A stretch of DNA of 64,000 nucleotides from Ignatzschineria sp. (GTDB lineage Bacteria > Pseudomonadota > Gammaproteobacteria > Cardiobacteriales > Wohlfahrtiimonadaceae): positions 4,482 to 68,481 of the forward strand of contig JASLFU010000037.1 of assembly GCA_030150405.1 (NCBI GenBank). Reading direction: 5' to 3'. Below, in pieces: positions 51,262 to 60,008 of this stretch (position 1 is the stretch's first letter; the number at the start of each line of letters is the position of its first letter). Below the pieces are notes generated by a model that had not been told where the DNA came from, searched no databases, and saw only the letters and a list, made by a program, of their open reading frames with translations. Made by a program: the position numbers and the translations under genes.

Positions 51262-52710
51262 TTAGGTGCGATCCTTTTTGTCTTCTCTAAAACGTTTAGG
51301 CAGAGGAATTGCGCCAAAGAGCGGGACATCTTTCCAGCTCATACCGGAGGTTTCGTAGATCACAATAGGGGCAAGCAGAAGAAGAGCCGCTAAGTTTGGC
51401 AGAACCATCAGTCCGTTAAAGAGATCAGCAAGTTGCCAGACAAGCTCAACTTTAACCATTGAAGCAAAGAAGATACCGATGACAGCGATCCACTGAAAGA
51501 GACGCACCGCTTTAGGGGAGCTAAAGAGATAGCGCACATTGTTTTCCGCATAGTAATACCAGCCGATTATGGTGGAGAATGCGAAAAAGAGTAGGGAGAT
51601 GGAGATAAAGATTCCCCCGATTGAGCCAAAGACCACTTCATAAGCATACTGGGTGATGGTAATGCCGGTTCCCTGTCCGCTAAAAAAGAGGAGGAAGTTG
51701 GGATCACTACTGCCAGATTCTGCCCACCCTCGAATACCTGAGGTGATAATCACTAACCCCGTTAATGTGACAATCACCCCCACAATAAAGACGCCCATCA
51801 TCGCCACAAAGCCTTGCTCTTCAGGGGTTTTAACTTTTGCTACCGCATGGGCATGAGGGGTAGATCCCATTCCCGCCTCGTTAGAGAAGAGACCTCGGGC
51901 AATACCTAAACGCATCGCTTGCTGAATGGCGATCCCCGCACCGCCGCCTAAAACGGCAGAAGGGTTAAAAGCGGCTACAAAGATCGCTTTAAAGGCTGGA
52001 AGAATATAACCTGCATTGATTATCAGCATAATCATCGCTCCCACAAGGTAGAAAAACGCCATCGTAGGAACCACTTTTTCTGTAAATGAGGCGATATTTT
52101 TGAGTCCCCCCACCACAACAAAGGCCATTAAGCTTGCCACAAAGAGGCCAGATACCCAGGTGGGAAGATGGAGCGATTTTTCAAAGGCAGAGGCGATAGA
52201 GTTTGATTGCACCATATTGCCCACAAGCCCTAAGGCGAAGATGATTAAGATCGCAAATAAAACAGCGAGCCACTTAACCCCTAAGCCTTGCTCAATATAG
52301 TAGGCGGGTCCCCCTACAGCTTGGCCAGAGCGATCTTTTGAGCGATATTTTTGGGCCAAAATCGCTTCTGCGTAGATGGTCGCCATTCCTAAAAAGGAGG
52401 AGATCCACATCCAAAAGATAGCGCCCGGGCCCCCAGCCATAATTGCGGTAGCAGGGCCAGCTAAGTTCCCAGTACCTACTTGGCCAGCCACAGCGGTAGA
52501 GATTGCCTGAAAAGAGCTCATCCCGCCTTTATCTGCCTTCTTTCCCGAGAGTGAGAACTTTGAAAAGAGGGCACTAAAGGCCGTTTTAAACTTGCGAACC
52601 TGAATTCCTCGGAGCACAACGGTATAAAAGAGCCCCGTTCCGCAAAGGAGATAGATAAGAAGGTAATCCCATAAAATGGTCTGTACGCTATTTAAAAGTG
52701 TCTGAAACAT
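51262..52710 (-). CDS. alanine/glycine:cation symporter (AGCS family)
   Basis: This 482-aa Na+ or H+-coupled carrier takes up alanine or glycine. It has eleven to twelve hydrophobic segments and the AGCS features GQVGTGNLAGPATAIMAGGPGA near residue 70 and the conserved GLFSNEAGMGSTPHAHA near residue 273. The length is typical. It lies between the GntR regulator (same strand, downstream) and dadA (divergent), which together suggest alanine use. No glycine riboswitch was found upstream. The substrate choice between Ala and Gly is open. Confidence 0.93.
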   Translation of the reverse strand: MFQTLLNSVQTILWDYLLIYLLCGTGLFYTVVLRGIQVRKFKTAFSALFSKFSLSGKKADKGGMSSFQAISTAVAGQVGTGNLAGPATAIMAGGPGAIFWMWISSFLGMATIYAEAILAQKYRSKDRSGQAVGGPAYYIEQGLGVKWLAVLFAILIIFALGLVGNMVQSNSIASAFEKSLHLPTWVSGLFVASLMAFVVVGGLKNIASFTEKVVPTMAFFYLVGAMIMLIINAGYILPAFKAIFVAAFNPSAVLGGGAGIAIQQAMRLGIARGLFSNEAGMGSTPHAHAVAKVKTPEEQGFVAMMGVFIVGVIVTLTGLVIITSGIRGWAESGSSDPNFLLFFSGQGTGITITQYAYEVVFGSIGGIFISISLLFFAFSTIIGWYYYAENNVRYLFSSPKAVRLFQWIAVIGIFFASMVKVELVWQLADLFNGLMVLPNLAALLLLAPIVIYETSGMSWKDVPLFGAIPLPKRFREDKKDRT

Positions 52711-53116
52711 GCTCTGCCTTACTTAAAAGTGGCTTAAGCTCTGCTCTTTAAGAGAGCTTTAAGCGCGCTAAAAATGTGATCTCTATTTTTTAATGTTTGA
52801 TGAATGTTGGTTCATCGATAATGAATCGATTCCCTAGCTCTGCGCAATCAAGAAGCCTTTACTCAATCGGCCCACCCGGGTATAGCTTTTTCAGGTTGCT
52901 TTATCGATGCCTATTTAAAGCTACTGAATTCAGGGGGCAAGTAGATCTTTAAAATTAATACAGTGTAAAAGGAATCTGTATAATGTATCTATTGTGTTCC
53001 ATATTGGGCGCAGAAAGGGGGTATTATATGCCCTATTGGTGGAGATATAAACAAATATATCACTAAATGGTATCGCCACAATCTTTAAAAGTGATAACTA
53101 CGATGGGAGTTCATTT
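52711..53116. promoter_or_regulatory. divergent intergenic region between the AGCS gene and dadA
   Basis: This 406-bp gap holds both promoters. TATAAT at 52979-52984 is the best -10 for dadA. ATCGAT-AATGA-ATCGAT (52814-52830) is a 6-bp inverted repeat 104 bp upstream of the transporter start. A GATATA-aacaaa-TATATC hairpin lies near 53045-53062. No riboswitch was recognised. Confidence 0.45.
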
Positions 53117-54376
53117 ATGCATGTATTGGTATTAGGTAGCGGCGTTGTGGGGACTTCGCTCTCATATTATTTGGCTAAAAAGGGCTTTAAGGTGACGGTA
53201 ATCGATCGTCAAGAAGGACCTGCGCTAGAGACAAGTTATGGAAATGCGGGCCAGATCTCACCAGGATATGCATCGCCTTGGGCAGCCCCAGGGATTCCTT
53301 TAAAGGCGATTAAGTGGCTGCTTCAGAGCAAGCATGCCCCCCTTGCCATTAAGCCTACTTCAAGCTTTAAGCAGTATAAGTGGATGATGCAGTTAATGAT
53401 GAACTGTACCGAATCCCGCTATGCAATCAATAAGGCGCGGATGGTGCGGGTTTCGGAATATAGCCGCGATTGCTTAAAAGAGTTGCGGGAGGAGACAGGA
53501 ATTGAGTATGAAGAGCGTACTTTAGGGACGACTCAACTGCTTCGCACCGAGGCGCAGATGGAGGCGATTAAGAGCGACATTGAGGTTTTAGAGCAGTTTA
53601 ATGTCCCATATGAGGTGCTCGATCGAGAAGGAATTGTGGCGGTAGAGCCAGCTCTTGAGAAGACGGCGCATAAACTTGCGGGAGGCTTGCGTCTACCCAA
53701 TGATGAAACGGGAGACTGTTTCCTCTTTACCAACCGATTAGCGGAAAAAGCCAAAGCGCTTGGGGTGGAGTTTAAATTTGGTAAAACGATCGAAAAGATT
53801 AGCGCTCGAGGCGATAATGTAGAGGGTGTTTGGGTCGATGGAGAGTTGATGACGGCTGATCTCTACGCTGTTTGTTTAGGAAGTTACGGAGCAGAGCAGT
53901 TAGCGCCTTTAGGTATTGAGATACCTGTTTACCCTCTAAAGGGCTATTCGCTCACAATTCCTATTAAGGATCCCGAAATGTCGCCTAAATCCACTATTTT
54001 AGATGAGACCTATAAGATCGCCATTACCCGTTTTGATGATCGCATTCGTGTGGGAGGAATGGCTGAAGTGATGGGGTATGATCTCTCTTTAGATCCCCGT
54101 CGAAAAGAGACGCTAGAGTTTGTCACTAAGGATCTCTATCCAGAGGGGGGCGATATGTCGAATGTGGAATTCTGGACAGGTCTTCGCCCAGCAACGCCCG
54201 ATGGAACTCCCATTTTAGGGGGAACGAAGATTAAAAATCTCTTCTTAAATATTGGGCATGGAACATTAGGCTGGACAATGGCTGCAGGTTGTGGCCGTTA
54301 TTTGAGTGATCTTATGGCAGGTGATACGCCGGAGATTAGCACGGAAGGTCTAGATATTTCCCGCTATGAGAAGTAG
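53117..54376 (+). CDS. dadA: D-amino acid dehydrogenase, small subunit
   Basis: This FAD enzyme of the DAO family oxidises D-alanine and other D-amino acids to keto acids and ammonia, passing electrons to the respiratory chain. The N-terminal dinucleotide motif is VLGSGVVGTSLSYYLAKKGF, and the C-terminal flavin contacts include GLRPATPDGTPILG and NIGHGTLGWTMAAG. The 419-aa length is typical for DadA (E. coli 432 aa). No alanine racemase (dadX) gene follows. GGGAG lies upstream of the ATG. Regulation may involve the nearby GntR protein. Confidence 0.95.
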   Translation: MHVLVLGSGVVGTSLSYYLAKKGFKVTVIDRQEGPALETSYGNAGQISPGYASPWAAPGIPLKAIKWLLQSKHAPLAIKPTSSFKQYKWMMQLMMNCTESRYAINKARMVRVSEYSRDCLKELREETGIEYEERTLGTTQLLRTEAQMEAIKSDIEVLEQFNVPYEVLDREGIVAVEPALEKTAHKLAGGLRLPNDETGDCFLFTNRLAEKAKALGVEFKFGKTIEKISARGDNVEGVWVDGELMTADLYAVCLGSYGAEQLAPLGIEIPVYPLKGYSLTIPIKDPEMSPKSTILDETYKIAITRFDDRIRVGGMAEVMGYDLSLDPRRKETLEFVTKDLYPEGGDMSNVEFWTGLRPATPDGTPILGGTKIKNLFLNIGHGTLGWTMAAGCGRYLSDLMAGDTPEISTEGLDISRYEK

Positions 54377-54440
54377 AAGAGTTCTATTTAAATCGCATAC
54401 TGCGAAGTTGCTTTTTAAATAGAAGATAAATCGTATCAAG

Positions 54441-54492
54441 TCCCCCTTTTTCTTAAGTTGCCTATAGAGGCTTTAGAGAAAGGGGGATTTTT
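54441..54492. terminator. terminator of dadA
   Basis: TCCCCCTTT (54441-54449) pairs with AAAGGGGGA (54479-54487), with additional pairing inside, followed by T residues. It is bounded by folB on the opposite strand, so it may serve both. Confidence 0.75.
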
Positions 54493-54515
54493 GTAAGCTC
54501 TGTTTAAGCTCTGTT

Positions 54516-54905
54516 TTATAGAGCCGTGCTTGAGTAATCCTTTTCGGTGCGATAGATCTTAACACCCACCGCATCGGTGTCGGAAATAGCGGTAAGTTTG
54601 TTAAGCTCAATCTCAAGCGCAGGAATTTTAAAATGCTCAATCAGCTCTTTAGCCAACTGCTCGGTAAAGGTTTCCACCAATAAAAAGGCGGAGTTTTTGG
54701 CAAAGGTTTTAATATAATTGCTCACCTTTTCATAATCGAGCGTAAGGGCGATATCATCATTTTTTGCGGCCGGGCGATTATCCCACTCCATTGCAAGATT
54801 GAGTGTGATCGGCTGAATATTAGTACGCTCATGAGGATAGATGCCGATAATCACCTCAAGTTTAAGATTCTTAATAAAAACAATATCGGGGCGTTTTGTC
54901 TGCAT
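54516..54905 (-). CDS. folB: dihydroneopterin aldolase
   Basis: This enzyme splits 7,8-dihydroneopterin to 6-hydroxymethyl-dihydropterin in folate synthesis. The 129-aa protein has the family stretch LKLEVIIGIYPHERTNIQPI (residues about 11-30), which carries the catalytic Tyr or Glu environment, a middle TLDYEKVSNYIKTFAKN, and the conserved LVETFTEQLAKELIEHF near residue 78. AGGAAT precedes its ATG. The length matches the family. It lies upstream of a small membrane gene on the same strand. Confidence 0.92.
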   Translation of the reverse strand: MQTKRPDIVFIKNLKLEVIIGIYPHERTNIQPITLNLAMEWDNRPAAKNDDIALTLDYEKVSNYIKTFAKNSAFLLVETFTEQLAKELIEHFKIPALEIELNKLTAISDTDAVGVKIYRTEKDYSSTAL

Positions 54906-55024
54906 TATAAAATTCCTAAAGTGTCTCGGGTATTAAAGCTCAATTTAATAAAGGTGAGTGAGTTTTGAGCGCAATTGAGGGCGCTTATCTCTAGCTACAC
55001 CTTCATTTAAAGCATTTACTCTGG

Positions 55025-55303
55025 TTAATAATATCCCGAACTACCGAGCATCAAAAGCCCAAAGAGCATCATAAATCCAAAGTAGAGGACAAAGAGAAGC
55101 ACCATCACAATAAGCGATGCGCGACAAAAGTTAGTGCGGTTTGGATTTTTCCCATCAATCGCCCAGATCACAAGCATAATTATATTGACAAGTGGAATCG
55201 ATAGAATCAGCAATGTAATGACCCAATTTTTGAGCGTCATAACTGGCGCTTGAGTCTGTTGCGTAGTACCTGAATTGTAAGAAGAGAGAGTCTGTTCAGA
55301 CAT
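55025..55303 (-). CDS. small membrane protein with two helices, unknown
   Basis: The 92-aa ORF starts at ATG 55303, preceded by GAGG at seven bases. The first 20 residues are Ser/Thr/Gln-rich and soluble; two hydrophobic helices follow (about 24-46 and 58-82), joined by IDGKNPNRTNFCRA. That linker resembles a family of small bacterial membrane proteins with NPN-[RK]-x-N motifs, none with a known role. A longer frame up to 55393 overlaps pheA and lacks support. It lies 31 bp after the end of pheA on the same strand, so they may share a transcript. Confidence 0.7.
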   Translation of the reverse strand: MSEQTLSSYNSGTTQQTQAPVMTLKNWVITLLILSIPLVNIIMLVIWAIDGKNPNRTNFCRASLIVMVLLFVLYFGFMMLFGLLMLGSSGYY

Positions 55304-55334
55304 AGAAAACCTCGAGTGATTAGTAAAATTAGGG

Positions 55335-56426
55335 TTAATATCGTGCCACAGGATATGAGCCGAGCACTTTAAAGAATGAAGAGACCTCCTCAATCTCGCT
55401 CAGCGCCAGTTTTAAACCGTGATCCTCAAAATGCCCTAATACATCAATAAAGAAGACGTAACTCCAATTGCTATTTTTAGAGGGACGCGATTCGATGCGG
55501 GTCATTGTAATATTATATTTAGAAAGAGGAGCAATAAGATGAAGAAGAAGCCCCGGGCGATCATTGGCAGAGACTAAAATAGTGGTTTTATCATTGCCAC
55601 TTGGCTCAATACGTTTATTGCCGATCACTAAAAAACGGGTGCTATTGGTGAGGTTATCCTCAATGTTTTTCTCCACAATGGGCACATTGTAATGTTTAGC
55701 CGCTTGTTTTCCCCCAAGCGCGGCAGTGCCGGGTTCATTTGCGGTGCGCATAATCGCGCCTGCGTTGGAATTAGTAGCAATACGTTCGGCATGGGGTAGA
55801 TACTCATCGAGCCAGCTGCGGCATTGAGCAAGGGATTGAGGATGAGCATAGACTGTTTTAATCGCTGCTAAATCTGTTTCATGGGAGATCAGATTTTGGT
55901 GAATCTTAAGCTCAGTCTCCCCGCAAATAGAGACATTTGCGCTTAAAAAGCAATCGAGAGTCTGATTTACGGCGCCTTCTGTGGAGTTTTCGATCGGCAC
56001 AACACCATAATCAGCTTTTTCCGATTCAATTGCATGGAAGACTTCATCAATGGTGCGGATCGGCATACGCTGTGCAGATCCCCCAAAATGCTTGATGGTT
56101 GCCTCTTCGGTAAAAGTTCCTTTAGGGCCTAAATAAGCAATCGTTAACGGCTTTTCAAGAGAGAGGCAGATCGACATAATCTCACGGAAGAGTCGAGCGA
56201 TATCTTCATCGGCAATAGGGCCTTGATTACTCTCCATTCGATGGCTTAAAACTTGCGCCTCCCGTTCGGGGCGGTACATCTCCTTATCTCCTGCGGCGAT
56301 CTTTATCTCCCCTATTGCTTTGGCCGCAATCGCTCGGCGATTGAGCAAGGTTAAGATCTCGCTATCGATGCGATCGATCTCATCGCGATATTCAAGAAGG
56401 CTCTTTGGTCTGTTTTTGTTTGGCAT
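55335..56426 (-). CDS. pheA: bifunctional chorismate mutase / prephenate dehydratase
   Basis: This enzyme makes prephenate from chorismate and then phenylpyruvate for phenylalanine synthesis. Order: AroQ-type chorismate mutase (residues 1-90, YRDEIDRIDSEILTLLNRRA), prephenate dehydratase (about 95-280) with AYLGPKGTFTEEA and VPIENSTEGAVNQTLD, and the C-terminal ACT domain (about 285-363) with the Phe-binding ESRPSKNSNWSYVFFID. The 363-aa length is close to the E. coli protein (386 aa). Feedback by phenylalanine through the ACT domain is expected. No leader peptide was clear upstream. Confidence 0.95.
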   Translation of the reverse strand: MPNKNRPKSLLEYRDEIDRIDSEILTLLNRRAIAAKAIGEIKIAAGDKEMYRPEREAQVLSHRMESNQGPIADEDIARLFREIMSICLSLEKPLTIAYLGPKGTFTEEATIKHFGGSAQRMPIRTIDEVFHAIESEKADYGVVPIENSTEGAVNQTLDCFLSANVSICGETELKIHQNLISHETDLAAIKTVYAHPQSLAQCRSWLDEYLPHAERIATNSNAGAIMRTANEPGTAALGGKQAAKHYNVPIVEKNIEDNLTNSTRFLVIGNKRIEPSGNDKTTILVSANDRPGLLLHLIAPLSKYNITMTRIESRPSKNSNWSYVFFIDVLGHFEDHGLKLALSEIEEVSSFFKVLGSYPVARY

Positions 56427-56683
56427 AGCTTTACCGTATGATTGTTCTATTCATTATTTTTATGGTGTAAAGAATTGGTATCTGGCAAAAGCAACGGGCG
56501 GGCTTTTCTATTTTTTAGCGCATATTGAGCCTACCTACAGTTACTTACTGCAATTTTTAATATAGATGATTTTAGCGGGGCTTGTCAGCTTTTAGAGTGC
56601 TTAGTTGGTAAATCGAGCACTACTTTTGAGTTCAAAAGCGTCATAATAGGGGCTATTCCTAGCCATTAGAGAGAGAAGAGAGC

Positions 56684-57244
56684 ATGGAGAAACGAGATAA
56701 AAATGAGATTTTAATGCCTTTTGAGGGTAAACGCCCAGAGATTGGTGAGCGAGTTTGGATCGACCCCACAGCAAAATTGATTGGTGAGGTGAAAATTGGA
56801 GATGATTCCTCCATCTGGCCCGGCGTAATTATGCGGGGGGATGTGAACTATATTGAGATCGGCGCTCGTACTAGCATCCAAGATGGCACGATTATTCATG
56901 TGGCTAATGATGGAAAGCTCTCGCCCGGGGGGCATCCCACGATTATTGGTGATGATGTCACGGTGGGGCATGGGGCGATGCTGCATGGTTGCACCATTGA
57001 AGAGGGTTGTTTGATTGGCATGCGAGCTATTGTGCTCGATGGTGCCAAAGTGGAAAAGAATGCCATTTTAGGGGCTGGAGCACTTTTAGCCCCGGGGAAG
57101 GTGGTGCGATCGGGAGAGGTGTGGGTGGGAGCTCCCGCACGGAGGGTTAAGCGATTAACAGAGGAGGAGATAGAGAACCTCTACTTCTCTGCAGCGCAGT
57201 ATGTAACCCTGAAAGATCGCTACTTTGCCGATCAGAAGCGTTAA
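56684..57244 (+). CDS. gamma carbonic anhydrase family protein (YrdA/CaiE-like)
   Basis: The left-handed beta-helix protein has hexapeptide repeats across residues about 20-160. The metal-binding His residues of gamma-type carbonic anhydrases are seen in DGTIIHV near residue 66 and in VGHGAMLHGCTI near residue 90. The 186-aa length matches the short YrdA group, whose activity varies and is often undetectable. The final helix (VKRLTEEEIENLYFSAAQYVTL) is standard for the family. The gene is monocistronic and sits where dnaA would lie in many relatives; the gap to dnaN is 452 bp. Confidence 0.88.
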   Translation: MEKRDKNEILMPFEGKRPEIGERVWIDPTAKLIGEVKIGDDSSIWPGVIMRGDVNYIEIGARTSIQDGTIIHVANDGKLSPGGHPTIIGDDVTVGHGAMLHGCTIEEGCLIGMRAIVLDGAKVEKNAILGAGALLAPGKVVRSGEVWVGAPARRVKRLTEEEIENLYFSAAQYVTLKDRYFADQKR

Positions 57245-57696
57245 CAAGAGCGTAAAATTTATAAAGGTTTCAACGAGCATAATTCTATATCGACCACTTG
57301 CGGCTAAATATTGCGCAATGTAGGCTCTTTATGGCAGAAGAAGGGAGTGCTTAAAAGAGAATGAAACCGTGAAACAATGCGTAAATTTAGGGCGCACTCT
57401 CTTTTCTGTGGATAACTCTGAGGATATCTTTTGGGGTAATTCTGTGGGCAAGCTGAGGAGTGCGAAAAAGCGCTGTTTTACTCTAATTTAATGGAAATCC
57501 CTTTGGGGGAAAGCAGGTGTTCGAGAGAATATCTCTTATAGAGATAAGCACATTTTAGTGGTATAATCGATGAATGTTTCACAGAGGTTTTACTCTGTGT
57601 TGAGGCTGAGCTTTTACCTGTTGCCTAGTAACGAAAAAATGCAAAGGGCAAGCTGAGCCATCAAAGACTCAATACATCAAGATCTGTAGAGGACAT
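57245..57696 (+). promoter_or_regulatory. 452-bp region upstream of dnaN with a DnaA box, extended -10 promoter and hairpins
   Basis: A perfect DnaA box TGTGGATAA (57407-57415) lies in the middle, but no cluster. An extended -10, TGGTATAAT, lies at 57559-57567 without a good -35. Behind it two hairpins form in the probable leader: CACAGAG-gtttta-CTCTGTG (57580-57599) and GGCTGAGCTT...TTGCC against GGCAAGCTGAGCC (57604-57659, one G-G mismatch). No small gene was recognised. Confidence 0.55.
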
Positions 57697-58797
57697 ATGA
57701 AGTTAATTATTCAAAGAGAACAGCTGATGAAGCCCCTTCAGGCTATTATCGGCGTGATCGATCGTACACAAACATTGCCCGTTTTAGCAAACGTAAAATG
57801 TGTGGTGAGTGAGGATGAGATTACTTTAACCACCACGGATCTCGAGATTGAGCTTACCTGCTCATTCCCTCATATTCCCATTGAGCAAGGGGCGATTACC
57901 TTTCCAGCCCGTAAGCTTTTTGACATCTTAAAGGCGCTTCCAAGCGAGATTGAGGTGCAGATTGAGGTGGAAGATAATCGTGCACAGATCACAGCAGGCC
58001 GTTCTCGCTTTACATTGAGCTGCTTACCGGTGGATGAGTTCCCCGTGCTTGATGATCTGCAATTTGATAAGACCTTAACATTGCCGAAAAATGAGCTCCG
58101 CAAATTGATTGAGCGTGTCTCTTTCTCTATGGCGATCTCCGATGTGCGTTACTTTTTAAATGGTCTTCTATTAGATGTCGCAGGGGATCAATTAAACGCA
58201 GTGGCTACAGATGGGCACCGACTTTCGGTCGCTTACCTCACTCTTAGTGAGTCTTCTGGGATCGAGAAGCAATTTATTATCCCACGTAAGGGGGTTGAAG
58301 AACTCCTAAAACTGCTCGAAAATGAGTCCGCTCCGGTGCATCTTGAGCTTAGCCAAAATCATCTTCGGGTAGAGCTTGGCGGTATTGTCTTTACCACGAA
58401 ATTGATCGAAGGGAAATTCCCCGATTATCGTCGCGTTGTTCCTGCTCTTGGGGATAAGATCATCGTGGCTGACCGATTAGGGCTGATTGAGGCATTAACC
58501 CGTGCATCTGTACTTTCGCAAGATAAGTTCCGTGGTATTCGGGTGAATGTAGAGGAGTTTCTGCTTAAACTACAGGTGAATAACCCCGAGCAGGAGCAAG
58601 CAGAAGAGGAGGTAGAGGTGAACTATCAGGGGGAGCCTTTTGCGACTGCCTTTAATGTTACTTATCTGCTCGATGCTTTAAAAACGTTAGATGATGATAT
58701 GGTGCGTTTAAGCTTTACAGCGCCCAATTCTAGCTGCTTAATTCAGAACTCAGATGGCGATGATGTGCGTTATGTTGTCATGCCGATGAGACTCTAA
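57697..58797 (+). CDS. dnaN: DNA polymerase III beta subunit (sliding clamp)
   Basis: The clamp ring encircles DNA and holds polymerase III and other replication proteins. The 366-aa protein shows the three-fold beta-clamp domain repeat (about 1-125, 126-253, 254-366), with DGHRLSVAYL in domain 2 and the C-terminal MPMRL that forms the clamp-binding face. The length is standard. AGAGGA lies before ATG. It heads a dnaN-recF-gyrB operon, and its promoter lies in the region just upstream. dnaA is not adjacent. Confidence 0.97.
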   Translation: MKLIIQREQLMKPLQAIIGVIDRTQTLPVLANVKCVVSEDEITLTTTDLEIELTCSFPHIPIEQGAITFPARKLFDILKALPSEIEVQIEVEDNRAQITAGRSRFTLSCLPVDEFPVLDDLQFDKTLTLPKNELRKLIERVSFSMAISDVRYFLNGLLLDVAGDQLNAVATDGHRLSVAYLTLSESSGIEKQFIIPRKGVEELLKLLENESAPVHLELSQNHLRVELGGIVFTTKLIEGKFPDYRRVVPALGDKIIVADRLGLIEALTRASVLSQDKFRGIRVNVEEFLLKLQVNNPEQEQAEEEVEVNYQGEPFATAFNVTYLLDALKTLDDDMVRLSFTAPNSSCLIQNSDGDDVRYVVMPMRL

Positions 58798-58823
58798 ACT
58801 CACTGAGTATCTGAGCTATTTAA

Positions 58824-59954
58824 GTGATTATTGAATCCTTAAAAGTTGAAAATTTTAGACATCTTGCGAATCAGAGTTATCACTTTGATTCGCAATTTAA
58901 TTTAATTGTCGGAAAAAATGGGTCCGGCAAAACCTCCCTCCTAGAGGCGCTCTATTTTCTCTCCCACACGCGCTCTTTTCGTACATCCCGAGTGAATCAG
59001 ATTATCGCTAATGGTGAAGATTTTTTTCGGCTCTTTGCCGAGCTCAGTCGCCCGCAAATAGAAGATGAAGAGTTGGGGGGAGAACTTTCTGTCTCTCCCT
59101 TTCGTTCACAATTAGGGATTGAGCGAGATCGGCAAGAGATTCGGGTGCGACAAGATTATGAGACCGTCACACGCCGTTCACACCTTGCAAAATTGCTCCC
59201 TATCCTCTTTTTAGGCCCCGATACCGGGCAGCTTTTAGTGGAATCCCCAAAGTTTCGCCGGCAATTTATCGATTGGGGGCTCTTTCAAAATCAAGAGGAG
59301 TATCATCGTCTCTGGCTTCGTTATGAACGCGCTCTTTCCCAGCGCAATGCCGCATTAAAGCAACACTATCCTGATGGAGTGCTCGAGGGGCTAGAGGAGG
59401 AGATGGCGCAAGCAGGAGAGAGGCTTAGCAATTATCGCCATCAATTTTTAGATCAGCTCTTTATTCCGCTTAAACCCCTTCTTGAGTCACTTTTAGGGGA
59501 TGGGCGTCAATGGTCGCTTGATTATCAGCCAGGTTTTACAGCGGGGGAGTTTAAGCAAGAACTTGCGGAATCTCGTGCACGGGACCGGATTCTCACCTAT
59601 ACCCGCAATGGACCTCATCGGGGGGATTTCTCTTTAAAGAGCGAGGGGAAGGCGGTGGGGCAATATCTCTCCCGGGGGCAAATAAAACTAGCCACTATCG
59701 GAATGATGTTGGCGCAGATACGTCTTCATCGGGAGGCCAGTGGAGACTCCACCATTTTGCTGATGGATGATTTAACTGCGGAGCTCGATCAAGATAAGCG
59801 GGCGATTTTACTTGAAGAATTGATCGCCCAAAAGTCGCAACTTTTTGTGACCTGTTTAGAGGAATCAGAATTCCCAGAGCTCGCTAATCATGCGGTGAAA
59901 AGCACCATGAGTTATTACCAACTTTCTGACGGTAAAGCCCAAAAAATGGTATAA
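58824..59954 (+). CDS. recF: DNA replication and repair protein RecF
   Basis: This SMC-like ATPase loads RecA on gapped DNA through RecOR. The 376-aa protein has Walker A GKNGSGKTSLLEAL near residue 32, the ABC signature YLSRGQIKLATIGMM near residue 280 and Walker B ILLMDDLTAELD near residue 312. The start is GTG with a weak ribosome site, 26 bp after dnaN, and the length matches the family. It is read with dnaN and gyrB as in most bacteria. Confidence 0.95.
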   Translation: MIIESLKVENFRHLANQSYHFDSQFNLIVGKNGSGKTSLLEALYFLSHTRSFRTSRVNQIIANGEDFFRLFAELSRPQIEDEELGGELSVSPFRSQLGIERDRQEIRVRQDYETVTRRSHLAKLLPILFLGPDTGQLLVESPKFRRQFIDWGLFQNQEEYHRLWLRYERALSQRNAALKQHYPDGVLEGLEEEMAQAGERLSNYRHQFLDQLFIPLKPLLESLLGDGRQWSLDYQPGFTAGEFKQELAESRARDRILTYTRNGPHRGDFSLKSEGKAVGQYLSRGQIKLATIGMMLAQIRLHREASGDSTILLMDDLTAELDQDKRAILLEELIAQKSQLFVTCLEESEFPELANHAVKSTMSYYQLSDGKAQKMV

Positions 59955-60008
59955 TAGATGGGTTTATAGGGAAAAATTTATATTAGAGATTTTAACGAGG
60001 TAAATTGA

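Noticed and set aside
52711..53116. Glycine riboswitch before the AGCS transporter
   Set aside because: The conserved aptamer pairing and sequence blocks are not visible on the minus strand.
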